From contig NZ_JRJU01000010.1 in NCBI RefSeq assembly GCF_000787375.1, positions 1 through 64,000 on the forward strand: DNA of 64,000 nt, written 5' to 3'. Origin of the DNA: Halalkalibacter okhensis. Its GTDB lineage: Bacteria > Bacillota > Bacilli > Bacillales > Bacillaceae_D. The notes beneath the pieces were generated by a model that ran no database searches, was not told where the DNA came from, and worked only from the letters and a program-made list of their open reading frames with translations. Position numbers and translations under genes: made by a program. Position 1 is the stretch's first letter. Every line of letters starts with the position of its first letter. Shown piece by piece: positions 9,301 to 18,638 of the stretch.

Positions 9301-10948
9301 CAATTGTTGTACCTGTTGCTGTAACTACTTCCTCACGAATTGCATCAATAGCCGGATTCGTTACTTGAGCAAATAACTGTTTAAAATAGTTGTACAAAAG
9401 TTGAGGTCTCTTTGATAATACAGCAAGTGGTGAATCATACCCCATTGAACCAACAGGATCAACTCCGTCTTTTACCATTGGTTGGACAACCTTTGACAAC
9501 TCTTCATACGTATACCCAAAAGCTAGTTGACGTGTACCAAGGTTTTTAAAGTCAGTATTTTCAACGTGAGCCGTTTCAAGTACGTCTTCTAGTTGAATTA
9601 AATGCTCGTTCACCCAATCCTCATATGGATGTTCACTAGCAATTTGATGCTTAATTTCCTGATCTGGAATGATACGGCCTTCTTCTGTATCAACTAAAAG
9701 CATGTGTCCTGGGTGAAGGCGTTCCTTATAAAGGACGTTCTCAGGATCAATATCAAGTACCCCTACTTCAGAAGACATCACGATATAGTCATCTTTTGTT
9801 ACATAATAACGAGACGGTCGTAATCCGTTACGGTCTAGGCATGCTCCAATTTGCTTTCCATCTGTAAATACAATCGCAGTAGGACCATCCCAAGGCTCCA
9901 TTAACGTGCTATGGAACTGATAAAATGCTTTCTTTTCCGCACTCATTTGCTCATCATTTTGCCATGGTTCCGGTATCATCATCATGGCTGAATGAGCCAT
10001 CGATCGACCTGATAACGATAAAAATTCAATCGTATTATCAAACATTGATGAATCTGAACCACTACTATCAACTACAGGTGAAATTTTTTCCATGTCCTCA
10101 CCGAACGCCTCTGTTTCAAACATAGCTTCTCTTGCATGCATCCAGTTAACATTACCCTTTACCGTGTTAATCTCACCGTTATGGATCATATAACGATTTG
10201 GGTGTGCTCTTTCCCAACTAGGGAATGTATTTGTACTGAATCTAGAATGAACTAGCGCAATGGCTGTTTCAAAATCAGCATCAGGAATATCTAAGAAAAA
10301 TTGGTCAACTTGTTCTGTCGTAAGCATCCCTTTATATACAATCGTACGACTTGAAAAACTTGCAAAATAAAATGACTCATCTGGAGGAACAAGACTTGCA
10401 AGTTCGTGTTCAGCACGTTTACGAATCACGTAAAGCTTACGTTCAAAATCTAATTCTGTTTTAAGTTCTGAGCTACGTTTAATAAAAAGTTGACGAATAA
10501 ATGGCATTGCTGCTTTTGCCGCATTACCAAGCATGGAATCATCAACAGGAACATCGCGCCAGCCTAGAAGCTCCAATTTTTCTGTTTCTATAATGGCTTC
10601 TAGCCCTTTTTCGCAGTTCTCCCGTGCTTCTTCATCCTGTGGCAAAAATAGCATCCCTACTCCGTAGTCACCTGCTTCAGGAAGAGCTATACTATCTGCT
10701 AAACAGACTTTTTCAAAGAAATGATGGGGAATTTGTAACAGGATCCCTGCACCATCTCCTGTATTTACTTCGTCACCTTGCCCACCGCGATGCTCTAAAT
10801 TTCGCAGAATTTGAAGTGCATCTTCAACTACTTGATGCGACTTCTTCCCTTTCATATGGGCTAAAAAGCCGATACCGCAATTATCATGCTCAAATTGTGG
10901 ATCATATAGGCCTTGTTTTTTCGGTAATTGTGCGTACCGCATTGGCAT
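6347..10948 (-). CDS. gltB: Glutamate synthase large subunit
   Basis: About 1533 residues (GltA in B. subtilis). An N-terminal class II glutaminase has its catalytic Cys at residue 24 (HDNCGIGF) behind a short propeptide. The central and FMN-binding synthase domains follow, with the 3Fe-4S motif [17 protein letters not shown]-terminal GXGXG beta-helix contains repeated GG..G motifs. Ammonia released from glutamine is channelled to 2-oxoglutarate. The start could be ATG 10948 or ATG 10942, both near GGAGAAAGGG. It is the first gene of the glt operon with a well-formed sigma-A promoter upstream. No gltC regulator gene is adjacent. Confidence 0.97.
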   Translation of the reverse strand: MPMRYAQLPKKQGLYDPQFEHDNCGIGFLAHMKGKKSHQVVEDALQILRNLEHRGGQGDEVNTGDGAGILLQIPHHFFEKVCLADSIALPEAGDYGVGMLFLPQDEEARENCEKGLEAIIETEKLELLGWRDVPVDDSMLGNAAKAAMPFIRQLFIKRSSELKTELDFERKLYVIRKRAEHELASLVPPDESFYFASFSSRTIVYKGMLTTEQVDQFFLDIPDADFETAIALVHSRFSTNTFPSWERAHPNRYMIHNGEINTVKGNVNWMHAREAMFETEAFGEDMEKISPVVDSSGSDSSMFDNTIEFLSLSGRSMAHSAMMMIPEPWQNDEQMSAEKKAFYQFHSTLMEPWDGPTAIVFTDGKQIGACLDRNGLRPSRYYVTKDDYIVMSSEVGVLDIDPENVLYKERLHPGHMLLVDTEEGRIIPDQEIKHQIASEHPYEDWVNEHLIQLEDVLETAHVENTDFKNLGTRQLAFGYTYEELSKVVQPMVKDGVDPVGSMGYDSPLAVLSKRPQLLYNYFKQLFAQVTNPAIDAIREEVVTATGTTIGSERNLLNPEPLSCRHIHLPYPILDNEELAKLRHNKMEGFKSITLPILFDVSKDDSQLEDALDSLFARADAAIKGGHTLIILSDRGMSETQAAIPALLAVSGLHHHLIRQGTRTKVSLLVESGEPREVHHFACLLGYGAEAINPYLVFDSIDGLIQDGLLEDISYVEAVNKYIKAAAKGIMKVLSKMGISTIQSYRGAQIFEAVGVHESVVDKYFTWTTTRIGGVNLEIIEKEVRTRHNRAYSKQEGVDKALDPGDDLQWRRNGDPHQYNPHTIHMLQNACRNNNFDLFKKYSNAINEQTKEQTTLRGLLAFKNGRKSIPLEEVEPVEEIFKRFRTGAMSFGSISQEAHETLAIAMNRIGGKSNTGEGGEDPARFTPDENGDLRRSAIKQVASGRFGVTSHYLVNADEIQIKVAQGAKPGEGGQLPGNKVYPWVAEVRGSTPGVGLISPPPHHDIYSIEDLAELIHDLKNANPTAKVSVKLVAGTGVGTIAAGVAKGRADGIIISGYDGGTGAAARTSIKHTGLPWEIGLAETHQTLLLNNLRDRVTLETDGKLMTGRDVVVAALLGAEEFAFSTAPLVVLGCIIMRVCHLDTCPVGIATQNPELRKKYMGQAEHVENFMHFVAQEIRELMAELGFKKLDDLIGRTDLLETNKEVDNWKAEHIDLSNLLYQPNPEDHESNYCTKSQDHQLELSLDARELLAASKPALENGEKVQGTFAIRNIDRVVGTIVGSEISKKYGAKGLPEDTITFDFKGSAGQSFGAFVPKGMTLRLEGDANDYTGKGLSGGKIIVHPPVGSSFKAEENILIGNTSFYGATSGEAYINGIAGERFAVRNSGVSVVVEGVGDHGLEYMTGGVVVNLGSVGKNFAAGMSGGIAFVLDEDGTFASKCNKEMVHLEDLTAQEDMDLLRTLLENHFDYTKSSKAASVLANWNESLLKFVKVIPKDYKRMLEAINRVKQEGLTDSDAVMVAFDENKSDKSRVSGK

Positions 10949-11014
10949 CAACCCTTTCTCCAAAAAAGTAAAAATCAATCAACTCTCCCCAAAAACTATG
11001 AGCTAATATACAGG

Positions 11015-11043
11015 ATCATATCATTTTTCTGACATTTCGGCAA
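11015..11043 (-). promoter_or_regulatory. Sigma-A promoter of the glt operon
   Basis: On the minus strand TTGCCG (11043-11038) and TATGAT (11020-11015) are separated by 17 bases, about 67 bases before the gltB start. This is a good vegetative promoter match. Confidence 0.7.
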
Positions 11044-11067
11044 ATTGAAATTTGCGGAAATATGTAA

Positions 11068-11081
11068 TGAAAGCGCTTCCT
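11068..11081. promoter_or_regulatory. cre-like catabolite responsive element upstream of glt promoter
   Basis: TGAAAGCGCTTCCT fits the degenerate CcpA operator consensus TGWAARCGYTWNCW at every position. Its centre is about 65 bases upstream of the predicted glt transcription start, a position expected for activation rather than roadblock repression. Confidence 0.55.
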
Positions 11082-11201
11082 GTATGGTATTTCCTCAAAA
11101 TTTTTTTCTGATTTGTTCATAACGACTAACCGCCCGTTTGTATAATAACAATGTTTATTGCATAAAAATTCAACCGTTTTGTTCAATACATATTTGTATC
11201 A

Positions 11202-11972
11202 TTATTTCTTTAACACCTCAAATGAAATATCAACCTTATCTCGTATCTTCCCATTTGGACCATACGCTTGTTCAATAAAACGAATCGTTCCTCTTTTAAA
11301 TAAAATAACTGTAGAAGCACGCGTCCCGTACTCGGTCCCTTTTATAAAAATTGGTGAAAGCATTCGTTCTAACTCAAGTGTAACGCCCGTATTTGGTAAC
11401 TGATCATCACGAGCTAGCTCGTCATCCTGTAGAATATCCATACATTTGTTAATAAGCTGCTCTTCAGTGAATGGCTCATTAAGTACATATTCAAACTTTT
11501 GTTTTAATTTTCTTGTTTTTGGCCATTCAGTATTTAAACCTGCATTACTTATAACATGTATGCCCTTGTCTAAATTTTCCATAAGAGAACGGTTTGATGT
11601 GTAAATCCATTGATCACCACTCCCTGTGATCAAATTAAAGCCCTGATATTGATCTTTTTCTTTCAATACCTTTTTTACATAACGTTCCGGTTCATCATGA
11701 GTAAAAAGAAAATCAGTAACCAATACTCCTCGTGATTTCATCCTTTCTTGTTTAAACGGTTCTCTTACATTCGTTACGCCTGCCAGTCTGCCCGTCTTTG
11801 TCACGCCTAGCCAGGTCCCGCCCAATTCTAAATCTTTGCCAGCTACCACGTCGGGATTTTCTTGCCATATATGTGCCCTTTTTGTTTTCCTCTCAAAAAA
11901 TTCATCTCTGTTGCTAACTAGAATCAAATCATAATCTGGATGAACATGTAATCCTACAGAAAGCAAACACAT
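11202..11972 (-). CDS. NRDE family protein (TANGO2-like)
   Basis: 256 residues. It carries the N-terminal NRDE signature (SNRDEFFER) right after a Cys at position 2 (MCLLS) and GGTWLGV about 30 residues later, diagnostic of the NRDE/TANGO2 family. A Cys at position 2 suggests an Ntn-hydrolase-like fold, but the reaction in bacteria is not established. The ATG follows AAAGGACG. It is a lone gene, divergent from the telA operon. Confidence 0.85.
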   Translation of the reverse strand: MCLLSVGLHVHPDYDLILVSNRDEFFERKTKRAHIWQENPDVVAGKDLELGGTWLGVTKTGRLAGVTNVREPFKQERMKSRGVLVTDFLFTHDEPERYVKKVLKEKDQYQGFNLITGSGDQWIYTSNRSLMENLDKGIHVISNAGLNTEWPKTRKLKQKFEYVLNEPFTEEQLINKCMDILQDDELARDDQLPNTGVTLELERMLSPIFIKGTEYGTRASTVILFKRGTIRFIEQAYGPNGKIRDKVDISFEVLKK

Positions 11973-12141
11973 ATAATCACGTCCTTTATTTTCTAATCTT
12001 TATTTCAAATGATAAAAGATCTAACACTTTATTTCTATTGATTTTCCTTCCCACTCCTTCATTAATATACCTGTTAATTCACGAAATGATCTAGTGAATG
12101 ATTGTATTCCCTTCTAAAATCCATCATAATATTACATATCT

Positions 12142-12168
12142 TGAAACTGGATGTGCCTTAAATACGTA
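12142..12168 (+). promoter_or_regulatory. Candidate sigma-W type promoter of the telA operon
   Basis: TGAAAC (12142-12147) and CGTA (12165-12168) are 17 bases apart, very close to the ECF sigma-W pattern TGAAAC-N16-CGTA. In B. subtilis the telA homologue yaaN belongs to the sigma-W regulon, which supports the reading. Confidence 0.5.
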
Positions 12169-12192
12169 AGTTAAAATAAAGGCAGAAATCAA

Positions 12193-12235
12193 AGGCTGCT
12201 AAAAAGAAGTTCCACTTTCACTTTTTTAGCAGCCT
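12193..12235. repeat. Palindromic repeat, family member 1
   Basis: AGGCTGCTAAAAA (12193-12205) pairs perfectly with its complement at 12223-12235. It lies in the predicted 5' UTR of telA and has no U-tract on either side, so it is not a normal terminator. The minus strand reads GGCTGCTAAAAAAGTGAAA, like the other family members in this window. Confidence 0.6.
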
Positions 12236-12280
12236 AGAACATTGCACATCATCGTCATTTATGGAGGAGGATTAGGTCAA

Positions 12281-13285
12281 ATGAATAACACGAACCAGCA
12301 CACAAATAATGTACTAAATCAATACAAGCAAGATGATGATCTATCAAAACTCTTAAGCTCATTAGATTCTTTAGGAGAAACAGAACAACGGGAAGCAGGT
12401 GAATCGCTAGAAGCTTTAAAGCGTCCCGTAAAGGAAATGATGCAAGATCAATCAAACCAATTGCCTACTCAATTACACCAATTGAAGGAAACCGTCAGTC
12501 AGTTAGAACCAACATATTTGAAAGATAGCCAAACAAAAAAATGGATTAATAAACTACTACGTCGCAACCCTATCGAACAATATGCTCGTAAATACCAAAC
12601 GGTCGAAGCACAAGTAGACGATATCGTAGAAGGGCTTTTAAGCGGTAAAGATAAGTTGCAAGAAGATACACTCATGCTTCACCAACTAAAAAAAGTCGCT
12701 AAAGAGCGGATCACTAATTTAAATGAGCAAATTGACCTTGGGAATCAATTAAATAAAATGCTTGAAGATGAAATGGTAAAAGAACAATGGGCTGATAATC
12801 CAAGCGAACTAAAAAAAGGGCAATTAAAAGTCATTTCACGTGTTAAAAACATGTCTCAAGCTGTTATGGTATTACAGCAATCTTTGGCTTCTGTTGATTT
12901 AATTGTTGAAAATAACGACAAACTTGAAGAAGCGATCTTTAATGCAATCACAATGACGAAAAATGTGATCACCGTATCAGCTTCCATTCAATTAGCACTA
13001 TCAAATCAGCAAAAGGTGATTAAAGCCGTAAAAAATGTGAATGAGGCGACAGAATCCATGTTGCTGTCTAACTCTGAACTATTAAAACAAAACACTGAAG
13101 AAACGTTAAAAACGCTTGAAGAGCCTGCTATTGCTATTGAATCATTTCGTAAAGCTTATAACAATGTCTTTGAAGCCATTGAATTAACAGAGAAATCAAA
13201 TGAACGAATTGTACAGACAGGCCAAGAGTTCATTACAGAACTTGACTCCTTAAACAAAGAAATGAGAACAAAATTATTAAATTAA
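12281..13285 (+). CDS. TelA-like toxic anion resistance protein (YaaN family)
   Basis: 334 residues from the ATG at 12281, preceded by GGAGGAGGATT. It is almost entirely helical and charged, with the TelA family pattern: RNPIEQYARKYQTVEAQVDDIV, LQEDTLMLHQL, and a long C-terminal helical stretch containing ATESMLLSNSELLKQ. TelA proteins are linked to tellurite and cell-envelope stress, but the biochemistry is unknown. It is the first gene of a two-gene unit with a partner of unknown family, behind a candidate sigma-W promoter. Confidence 0.85.
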   Translation: MNNTNQHTNNVLNQYKQDDDLSKLLSSLDSLGETEQREAGESLEALKRPVKEMMQDQSNQLPTQLHQLKETVSQLEPTYLKDSQTKKWINKLLRRNPIEQYARKYQTVEAQVDDIVEGLLSGKDKLQEDTLMLHQLKKVAKERITNLNEQIDLGNQLNKMLEDEMVKEQWADNPSELKKGQLKVISRVKNMSQAVMVLQQSLASVDLIVENNDKLEEAIFNAITMTKNVITVSASIQLALSNQQKVIKAVKNVNEATESMLLSNSELLKQNTEETLKTLEEPAIAIESFRKAYNNVFEAIELTEKSNERIVQTGQEFITELDSLNKEMRTKLLN

Positions 13286-13316
13286 TAGTTGTGTCACTGT
13301 GGAAAGGCGGGGTTTG

Positions 13317-14216
13317 ATGGAGTGGGTAGATAAAATTAAGTTGATGTTTACACCAGCTCACAAAAAGACAGTCGAGGATCATATTATTAAAGATACCTCG
13401 ACTAGAAGCATGTTAGAAGATGCTGAAGAGTTACTTGTAAGAATGGCAGAAAATGCGCCTAACACTAATCAGAAGAAATCGATTCGCCGTAAACAAAAAG
13501 AATGGCTGATTAAAGTAAAAATAACACATAAAATGATCTCTGTCGTATTGCAGGACCAAAAACTCTCATCATCCCCTATCAAAAAAAGAATTGTCATTTC
13601 CTGTTATCGTAAATATATGAAAGCAAAAAATGGAATTGGCCTTTGTAAAGAAGCTTCGATCCATTATGTAAAGGATGGACGAGCTCACGTTCGCTCCATT
13701 CGTGAGTCTTCCTTGTTTCAAAGTCTTTTTTACAGAATTCATCACCTCGATTTAGCATATTCGAATGATGGGGTTTTGACTCAACAATCTACTAAAGAAT
13801 TATTAACTACTCAGCAACAGCTTTTGCAAGAAACTAAATCAAATGACTTATCCATGTTACTTGAAGAAGCGAGGCGCTATGTTCGAACGGTAAATCAGTT
13901 TTCTGTAGACCCCCTCATCGAGGGCAAAATGCAAAGGCTCATACAGCAAGGCGAGAAATTACAAAGCGACTTTACTTTATTAGATTTTGAGGAACGACAT
14001 ACGGTAAGACGCATGTTTAAAGAGGATGTCCCTTCTATTATTCATACTTATTTATCGCTTTCTTTAAAACATCAAATAGATCATAAAGAAGAGCTTTATG
14101 TCGCTTTATCTAAAATGGAACTAACATTAATCAAATATGTTGAGCGTTTGGAGCAACTTCGGGTAGAACGTATGACTCATTTATTAAATTTACAATCAGT
14201 AAGGTATGATAAATAG
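13317..14216 (+). CDS. Unknown helical protein encoded with TelA
   Basis: 299 residues from ATG 13317 (TTG 13314 is also possible) after AAAGGCGGGG. It starts 31 bases after telA, so the two are almost certainly cotranscribed. The N-terminal region is very basic (SIRRKQKEWLIKVK, KKRIVISCYRKYMK). The second half is helical, with a segment DVPSIIHTYLSL followed by a heptad-like region. TelA genes usually sit beside xpaC-type genes, and the C-terminal half has a vaguely similar layout, but I cannot assign it. No membrane segment was seen. Confidence 0.7.
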   Translation: MEWVDKIKLMFTPAHKKTVEDHIIKDTSTRSMLEDAEELLVRMAENAPNTNQKKSIRRKQKEWLIKVKITHKMISVVLQDQKLSSSPIKKRIVISCYRKYMKAKNGIGLCKEASIHYVKDGRAHVRSIRESSLFQSLFYRIHHLDLAYSNDGVLTQQSTKELLTTQQQLLQETKSNDLSMLLEEARRYVRTVNQFSVDPLIEGKMQRLIQQGEKLQSDFTLLDFEERHTVRRMFKEDVPSIIHTYLSLSLKHQIDHKEELYVALSKMELTLIKYVERLEQLRVERMTHLLNLQSVRYDK

Positions 14217-14322
14217 CACCAATTAAAATTTGATAGGTTTTGTACTATTTTTCCTTGTCACCTTCGATATCTATGTTTACACTTACTGTAAGTGTTTTCA
14301 TTCGATTGGAGGATATCATTTC

Positions 14323-15267
14323 ATGTCGACTATTATGAAACTCTCACCATCCATCTCTTTAATTGACGGATATGATTCAAACCTTACCTACAGGACAGGT
14401 ACATACGTATTACATGAAGAAAAAACGACATTAATAGAAAGTGGCCCTTCTCCTTCCGTTTCGTATGTGTTAGAGGGACTATCTGCACTTAATATTCACC
14501 CAGCAGATGTAGCATATCTAATCGTTACTCACATCCATTTAGATCATGCAGGCGGAGCAGGCCTTTTACTTCGGCATTGTCCTAATGCCAAACTAATCGT
14601 CCATCCTAGAGGATCAAGACATATGATCAATCCCTCACGCCTAATAGACGGGGCAAAAGCTGTGTACGGAGAAAGGTTTGATTCTCTCTTCGATCCGATT
14701 ATTCCCGTAGCACAGGAGCGTATTATTGAACTTCATGATAGGGAATCAGTAAACATTGGGGAAGGATCAACACTCACTTTCTATGATACACCAGGTCATT
14801 CTAATCATCACTTTAGTATTCATGACTCAAAATCAAATGGGATTTTTACAGGTGATACATTAGGGGTTCACTATGAGTTGCTTCAAAAAGAAGGTCATCA
14901 CTTTGTACTCCCTTCAACTTCTCCAAGCCAGTTTGATCCACATGCCTTGATAAAGTCATTAGAGTTGATTGAAGAACTTAACGTAGATGCGATCTACTTT
15001 GGACATTTCAGTGCTTCTTACCAACCTAGCTTAGTGTTTCAACAAATTAGAGAGTGGCTCCCACACTTTGTTTCTCAAGGTCAAGCCATTTTCGACAAAC
15101 AAGGAAATGAAAAGGATTTAGCTGAAACTTTACACTTAATGATTCAAAGTGAGCTGGATCAAAAAAAGATTCCAAGGAGTCATCCAGTTTATGAGCATAT
15201 ACACCTTGACTTACAAGTATGTTCTTTAGGAATATTACAATATTTCCAAAAACAAGTTCAACAATAA
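14323..15267 (+). CDS. MBL-fold metallo-hydrolase
   Basis: 314 residues from ATG 14323, which has GGAGG upstream; the reading frame is open earlier but lacks a start signal. The metallo-beta-lactamase metal motif is T69-H-I-H-L-D-H75. Further ligands are expected at DTPGHSNHHF, FTGDTLGV and YFGHFSASY. Family members include glyoxalase II-like and other hydrolases; the substrate is unknown. It is followed by a DUF2777-like gene in the same direction. Confidence 0.85.
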   Translation: MSTIMKLSPSISLIDGYDSNLTYRTGTYVLHEEKTTLIESGPSPSVSYVLEGLSALNIHPADVAYLIVTHIHLDHAGGAGLLLRHCPNAKLIVHPRGSRHMINPSRLIDGAKAVYGERFDSLFDPIIPVAQERIIELHDRESVNIGEGSTLTFYDTPGHSNHHFSIHDSKSNGIFTGDTLGVHYELLQKEGHHFVLPSTSPSQFDPHALIKSLELIEELNVDAIYFGHFSASYQPSLVFQQIREWLPHFVSQGQAIFDKQGNEKDLAETLHLMIQSELDQKKIPRSHPVYEHIHLDLQVCSLGILQYFQKQVQQ

Positions 15268-15370
15268 GAATTCGGTCTTAACACTTGCCTACTTGCATAA
15301 AGTAAGCCTTCCTTTTTATAATATATATACTATTTTATTTGATACAATCACCGATGAAGCGAGGGGTTTT

Positions 15371-16357
15371 ATGGACCGGAAACAAGCGCAATCAAACATT
15401 GGCAATATGGTAAAAATCAATGAAGGTGCCTCAGGTACTTATTATGGAACACTCCAGAAAGTAATTGCCGAGCCTAAAAAACCATGGAGAGGCATTGTCG
15501 TTGTCCAAGGTGTATTAGAACTACCTACTACAAAAGATAAAAACCACCCCTTAGAAATCGAGCCACTTCTATATAAAAAGGGAGAATCTTCCGAATTCGA
15601 AGGAGGAAAATTAACGGTCATCTTTGAAAAGGACCTTCCGAATACTTATGATTTAAGTGTTGAGTTAGCCGTTAAGAACCGACATAATGAATGGCAAGAG
15701 GAAATTAATACGCTTAAAACAAAACAAGATATGTTATTACACTATTTTTCTACATCTATACTTAATAGTAACAACTTACTACTACACAATCAAAAAACAT
15801 CAGAGGTAATTACCTATACATTTCACCATGATGGCGATCGTTTCATACTAATTGATGAAAATGAAGAACGTCTAGATTTAGAAGACTGCCCCTTTACTAT
15901 AAAATGGGAAGCTCAAAATGAAAAGATGATTGGTACATATGAACGAAATGGCGTATTTGTATCAGAGCATGGTTATCGGTATCGTCCGAAAGAAGGCGAT
16001 CTATTTATGATTGATCGAGAGCAATTTGATCCCTATGTCATTCTTCGCAATGAGCTAGAACCAGCTGCTCTCTCTTCTTTCGAGAAAAATTTAGCTCATT
16101 TTCAGTTGACACATGATGATCTAGTTGATTGCCATAACTCTCTTTTAACACAGCTATTAAATACCCAAAATCAAAAAACGTTCCGCGGCGCTAATTTTTT
16201 ACAATATAAAGGGACTAAAGGAATGATCCTTGTGCAGCATCATTATGAACGAACTCTAAATGATGATAAAAATGATCGGATTTATGACCGATTTGAATTT
16301 ACAACTGACCAAGGAAAGCGAGCAATCGCGACCTATACGAATGAATATTCACGCTAA
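15371..16357 (+). CDS. DUF2777-like protein
   Basis: 328 residues from ATG 15371 (AGCGAGGGG upstream). The N-terminal part, with QSNIGNMVKINEGASGTYYG and IAEPKKPWRGIV, resembles a small beta-domain I associate with DUF2777; this assignment is from memory and tentative. The rest is soluble with no membrane segment. Function is unknown. A strong terminator follows. Confidence 0.65.
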   Translation: MDRKQAQSNIGNMVKINEGASGTYYGTLQKVIAEPKKPWRGIVVVQGVLELPTTKDKNHPLEIEPLLYKKGESSEFEGGKLTVIFEKDLPNTYDLSVELAVKNRHNEWQEEINTLKTKQDMLLHYFSTSILNSNNLLLHNQKTSEVITYTFHHDGDRFILIDENEERLDLEDCPFTIKWEAQNEKMIGTYERNGVFVSEHGYRYRPKEGDLFMIDREQFDPYVILRNELEPAALSSFEKNLAHFQLTHDDLVDCHNSLLTQLLNTQNQKTFRGANFLQYKGTKGMILVQHHYERTLNDDKNDRIYDRFEFTTDQGKRAIATYTNEYSR

Positions 16358-16427
16358 AAAGACGGTCTAGCTTTACCTGAAGATTTTCACCGCTAACAAG
16401 GCTTTTATTAGATATATCAACTCCACT

Positions 16428-16470
16428 GCATGAGCCCCAAAAAGGAAAACCTTTTGGGGCTCATGCTTTT
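16428..16470 (+). terminator. Strong intrinsic terminator
   Basis: GCATGAGCCCCAAAA (from 16428) pairs with TTTTGGGGCTCATGC (ending 16465) around a short loop, followed by TTTTTATT. It ends the plus-strand unit and faces the convergent ydbT end. Confidence 0.85.
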
Positions 16471-17912
16471 TATTCATCTATTACGTTTGCTCGGCTTGAA
16501 TACCAAGCTAGCATCCCACTAGCTTGGTATTGATCAAGGTCTACAACAGTGAATGACTTCCCAACAACACTTGATAAGATGGAAAAGCGGAAACTAGCTA
16601 ACTGTTTTCGTCTTTGAAAAAAGGAGGAATGTATTTCAACTGCTTGAATTTTTGATTTTTCTGAGACCACAAGCATTTGACTTATTTTTCGATAACGAAT
16701 CCAAATATGCGTATGATTCATTCCCGCCCCGGCATCTTTGTATTGTAATAAACCCAAAACAAAGCAAAGTGCAACAAGAATAAAGCCGTAATATCCTACT
16801 GGATGGATGAATAAGCCAATCAATACTGTTACTACTAACGGAATCGCTACAGCACGAATAAAGAAACGAATCAGTGATCGTTTAGGCACAGGTGTGACAT
16901 GAAAATAGTCTGCATACTCCGGTAAAACCTTAGACAATACACCACTCATTTCTTCGTCATTGGTAATAGGAAGTAGTACAGTAGATAGTTGTTCATCATT
17001 TGTCCCACCACCGGCACTCTCAACATAGACAGAACCAAAACCAAAAGGTTGGCGAAATATATTTCGAACAACACGTACAGCTGTTACTTTATCCGTATGT
17101 ATTGTAAGCTGTCTACGTTCAAGTAGTCCTCTTGAGATGACCAATTCGTTGTTAAATTTCTCAATATTAAACCGACCATATTTTAAGAGTGTCCCTATAA
17201 ATGAAATACACCAAGAAATAAAAACAACAAAAACGATAATCACAAAAATGATAGCCACTCCTGAATCTGATAAGAACCCAAATATTTGTTCATAAATCGC
17301 TTCCGGTAAAAATTGTTCAACTTGAGTAAAAAGCGCAGCTACTGCCGAGATCGTTAACCCTAATCCACTTGATGTTAAAGCAGCAATGACTAACCGACTT
17401 GAGGACAGCTGCCAACTAAACTCTGCTTGATCCTCCTTTTGTATTTCTTCGTTCATTGATAAGTCGTGGTGCTTTTTTAGTAACTCTGAACGAATACCTT
17501 CTGCTTCTTCGCGGGTAATAGCGATCAAACTTACTTCTGGCTCTGCACCACCACCAGCTGTTTCAATTCTTACTTTAACTAATCCGAATAAACGTTGAAA
17601 CACACCTGCAGTAACATCGATACTTTGGACGCGCTTTTGTTGTATATAGCGCTTCTTCTTAATAAGGAGTCCTTTCTGGATATAAAGTTCTCCTTCTACA
17701 ATTCGATATCTGAATGTAAACCAGTTCACAATGCCGCTAATTATTACAAAAATTAGAATCCCTAACCAAATATATTCAAACCGAAAAAAACCATTCGAAT
17801 CGCTCGTACTCCCTAAAAAGAAAGTTAAAATAAACGGAAGTAAAAAACTTCGTAAAGTAGTCAAAAACGAAACGAAGATCGCGGCTACATGTAGTCTCTT
17901 AAGTTCACTCAT
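16470..17912 (-). CDS. ydbT: PH-domain membrane protein YdbT
   Basis: 480 residues from ATG 17912, which overlaps the ydbS stop (ATGAGTGA). Bacterial PH (bPH2) repeats of the type RIVEGELYIQKGLL, with KKRYIQQKRVQSID and VKVRIETAGGG, occur in alternation with pairs of membrane segments. A second copy reads NELVISRGLLERRQ, IHTDKVTAVRV and GSVYVESAGGG. In B. subtilis ydbST is part of the sigma-W stress regulon and affects resistance to a lantibiotic-like compound. It is translationally coupled to ydbS. Confidence 0.88.
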   Translation of the reverse strand: MSELKRLHVAAIFVSFLTTLRSFLLPFILTFFLGSTSDSNGFFRFEYIWLGILIFVIISGIVNWFTFRYRIVEGELYIQKGLLIKKKRYIQQKRVQSIDVTAGVFQRLFGLVKVRIETAGGGAEPEVSLIAITREEAEGIRSELLKKHHDLSMNEEIQKEDQAEFSWQLSSSRLVIAALTSSGLGLTISAVAALFTQVEQFLPEAIYEQIFGFLSDSGVAIIFVIIVFVVFISWCISFIGTLLKYGRFNIEKFNNELVISRGLLERRQLTIHTDKVTAVRVVRNIFRQPFGFGSVYVESAGGGTNDEQLSTVLLPITNDEEMSGVLSKVLPEYADYFHVTPVPKRSLIRFFIRAVAIPLVVTVLIGLFIHPVGYYGFILVALCFVLGLLQYKDAGAGMNHTHIWIRYRKISQMLVVSEKSKIQAVEIHSSFFQRRKQLASFRFSILSSVVGKSFTVVDLDQYQASGMLAWYSSRANVIDE

Positions 17913-18381
17913 CCTCAGCCACCGCCGCCAACTCTGCAATTCGATCACGTAATTCATCAGCAACTTCGATTGTTAATGATGGAATTTGGTGAACTGTCGC
18001 CGCAGTAGAAATGGAAACAGCGGCTAATTTATACCTTCTTAATAAAGGGCCTTGCTCTGTGTCAACATGTTGGACCCGCGTCATAGGAATTAACGTCCGT
18101 TTGACAATAAATACCCCACGCTGTAAGTCGATTTCATCTGCCAACACTTCATAACGCCATTTTTTCCAACGTATCGGCGGAATGACAAGTACTGTAATAA
18201 AAAAATAAACTAGAAACCCACTTAATAATATCCAGAAGATCCACAGAGGAATTGCAAAGAAATATACAAGCACAGCATAACCAATTGGAATAAGAGCTAC
18301 AAAGAGACTCTCAAAACATGCTCGAAGTCTCCAAACTGGCAATGCTTTTTTAGATAAGAGTTGAGATGGTTCGTGGCGCAA
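17905..18381 (-). CDS. ydbS: PH-domain membrane protein YdbS
   Basis: 158 residues from a TTG at 18381, chosen because GGAGGT sits 6 bases upstream. It has two membrane segments (about residues 20-65) and a bPH2 domain whose features YEVLADEIDLQRGVFIVKRT, MTRVQHVDTEQGP and AAVSISTAA match YdbT. It works with YdbT as a membrane pair (family knowledge), and their reading frames overlap by 8 bases. Confidence 0.85.
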   Translation of the reverse strand: MRHEPSQLLSKKALPVWRLRACFESLFVALIPIGYAVLVYFFAIPLWIFWILLSGFLVYFFITVLVIPPIRWKKWRYEVLADEIDLQRGVFIVKRTLIPMTRVQHVDTEQGPLLRRYKLAAVSISTAATVHQIPSLTIEVADELRDRIAELAAVAEDE

Positions 18382-18408
18382 AACACAACCTCCTACTGTC
18401 AAAATAAT

Positions 18409-18627
18409 CTACGAGCCCTCTTCCTCATCTGTTACATATATTATTTGGACACCTAGATCTTTCAATATACGTAATAAGGCACTGTTAAGCTCTTTGTCAT
18501 AAACTAGGCCAATGGATTCAACAAGTTCTAATTCCTCAAGATGACCTGCTTGTGCATCTTCAATTAATTCCACCATGTCATCCATCTCTTTGCTTTTTAG
18601 CTCATTTAATACTTCTTCTAATGACAA
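18409..18627 (-). CDS. Small acidic protein between ypgR and ydbS, unknown
   Basis: 72 residues from TTG 18627, with GGGGGG 6 bases upstream. It is acidic and mostly helical, ending in a short beta-like VQIIYVTDEEEGS. The arrangement of a short helical domain ending in a 'GVxIIYV' strand is loosely like sigma factor region 1.1, but too weak to name. It lies 11 bases after ypgR and 27 bases before ydbS, so all four genes may be one transcript. Confidence 0.6.
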   Translation of the reverse strand: MSLEEVLNELKSKEMDDMVELIEDAQAGHLEELELVESIGLVYDKELNSALLRILKDLGVQIIYVTDEEEGS

Positions 18628-18638
18628 TATAATCCCCC

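Larger units (their letters stand above)
11973..12280. other. Divergent intergenic region with ECF-type promoter and palindromic repeat
   Basis: 308 bases between the NRDE gene and telA. It holds a candidate ECF sigma promoter (12142-12168) and a palindrome (12193-12235). Nothing else recognisable was seen in it. Confidence 0.6.
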
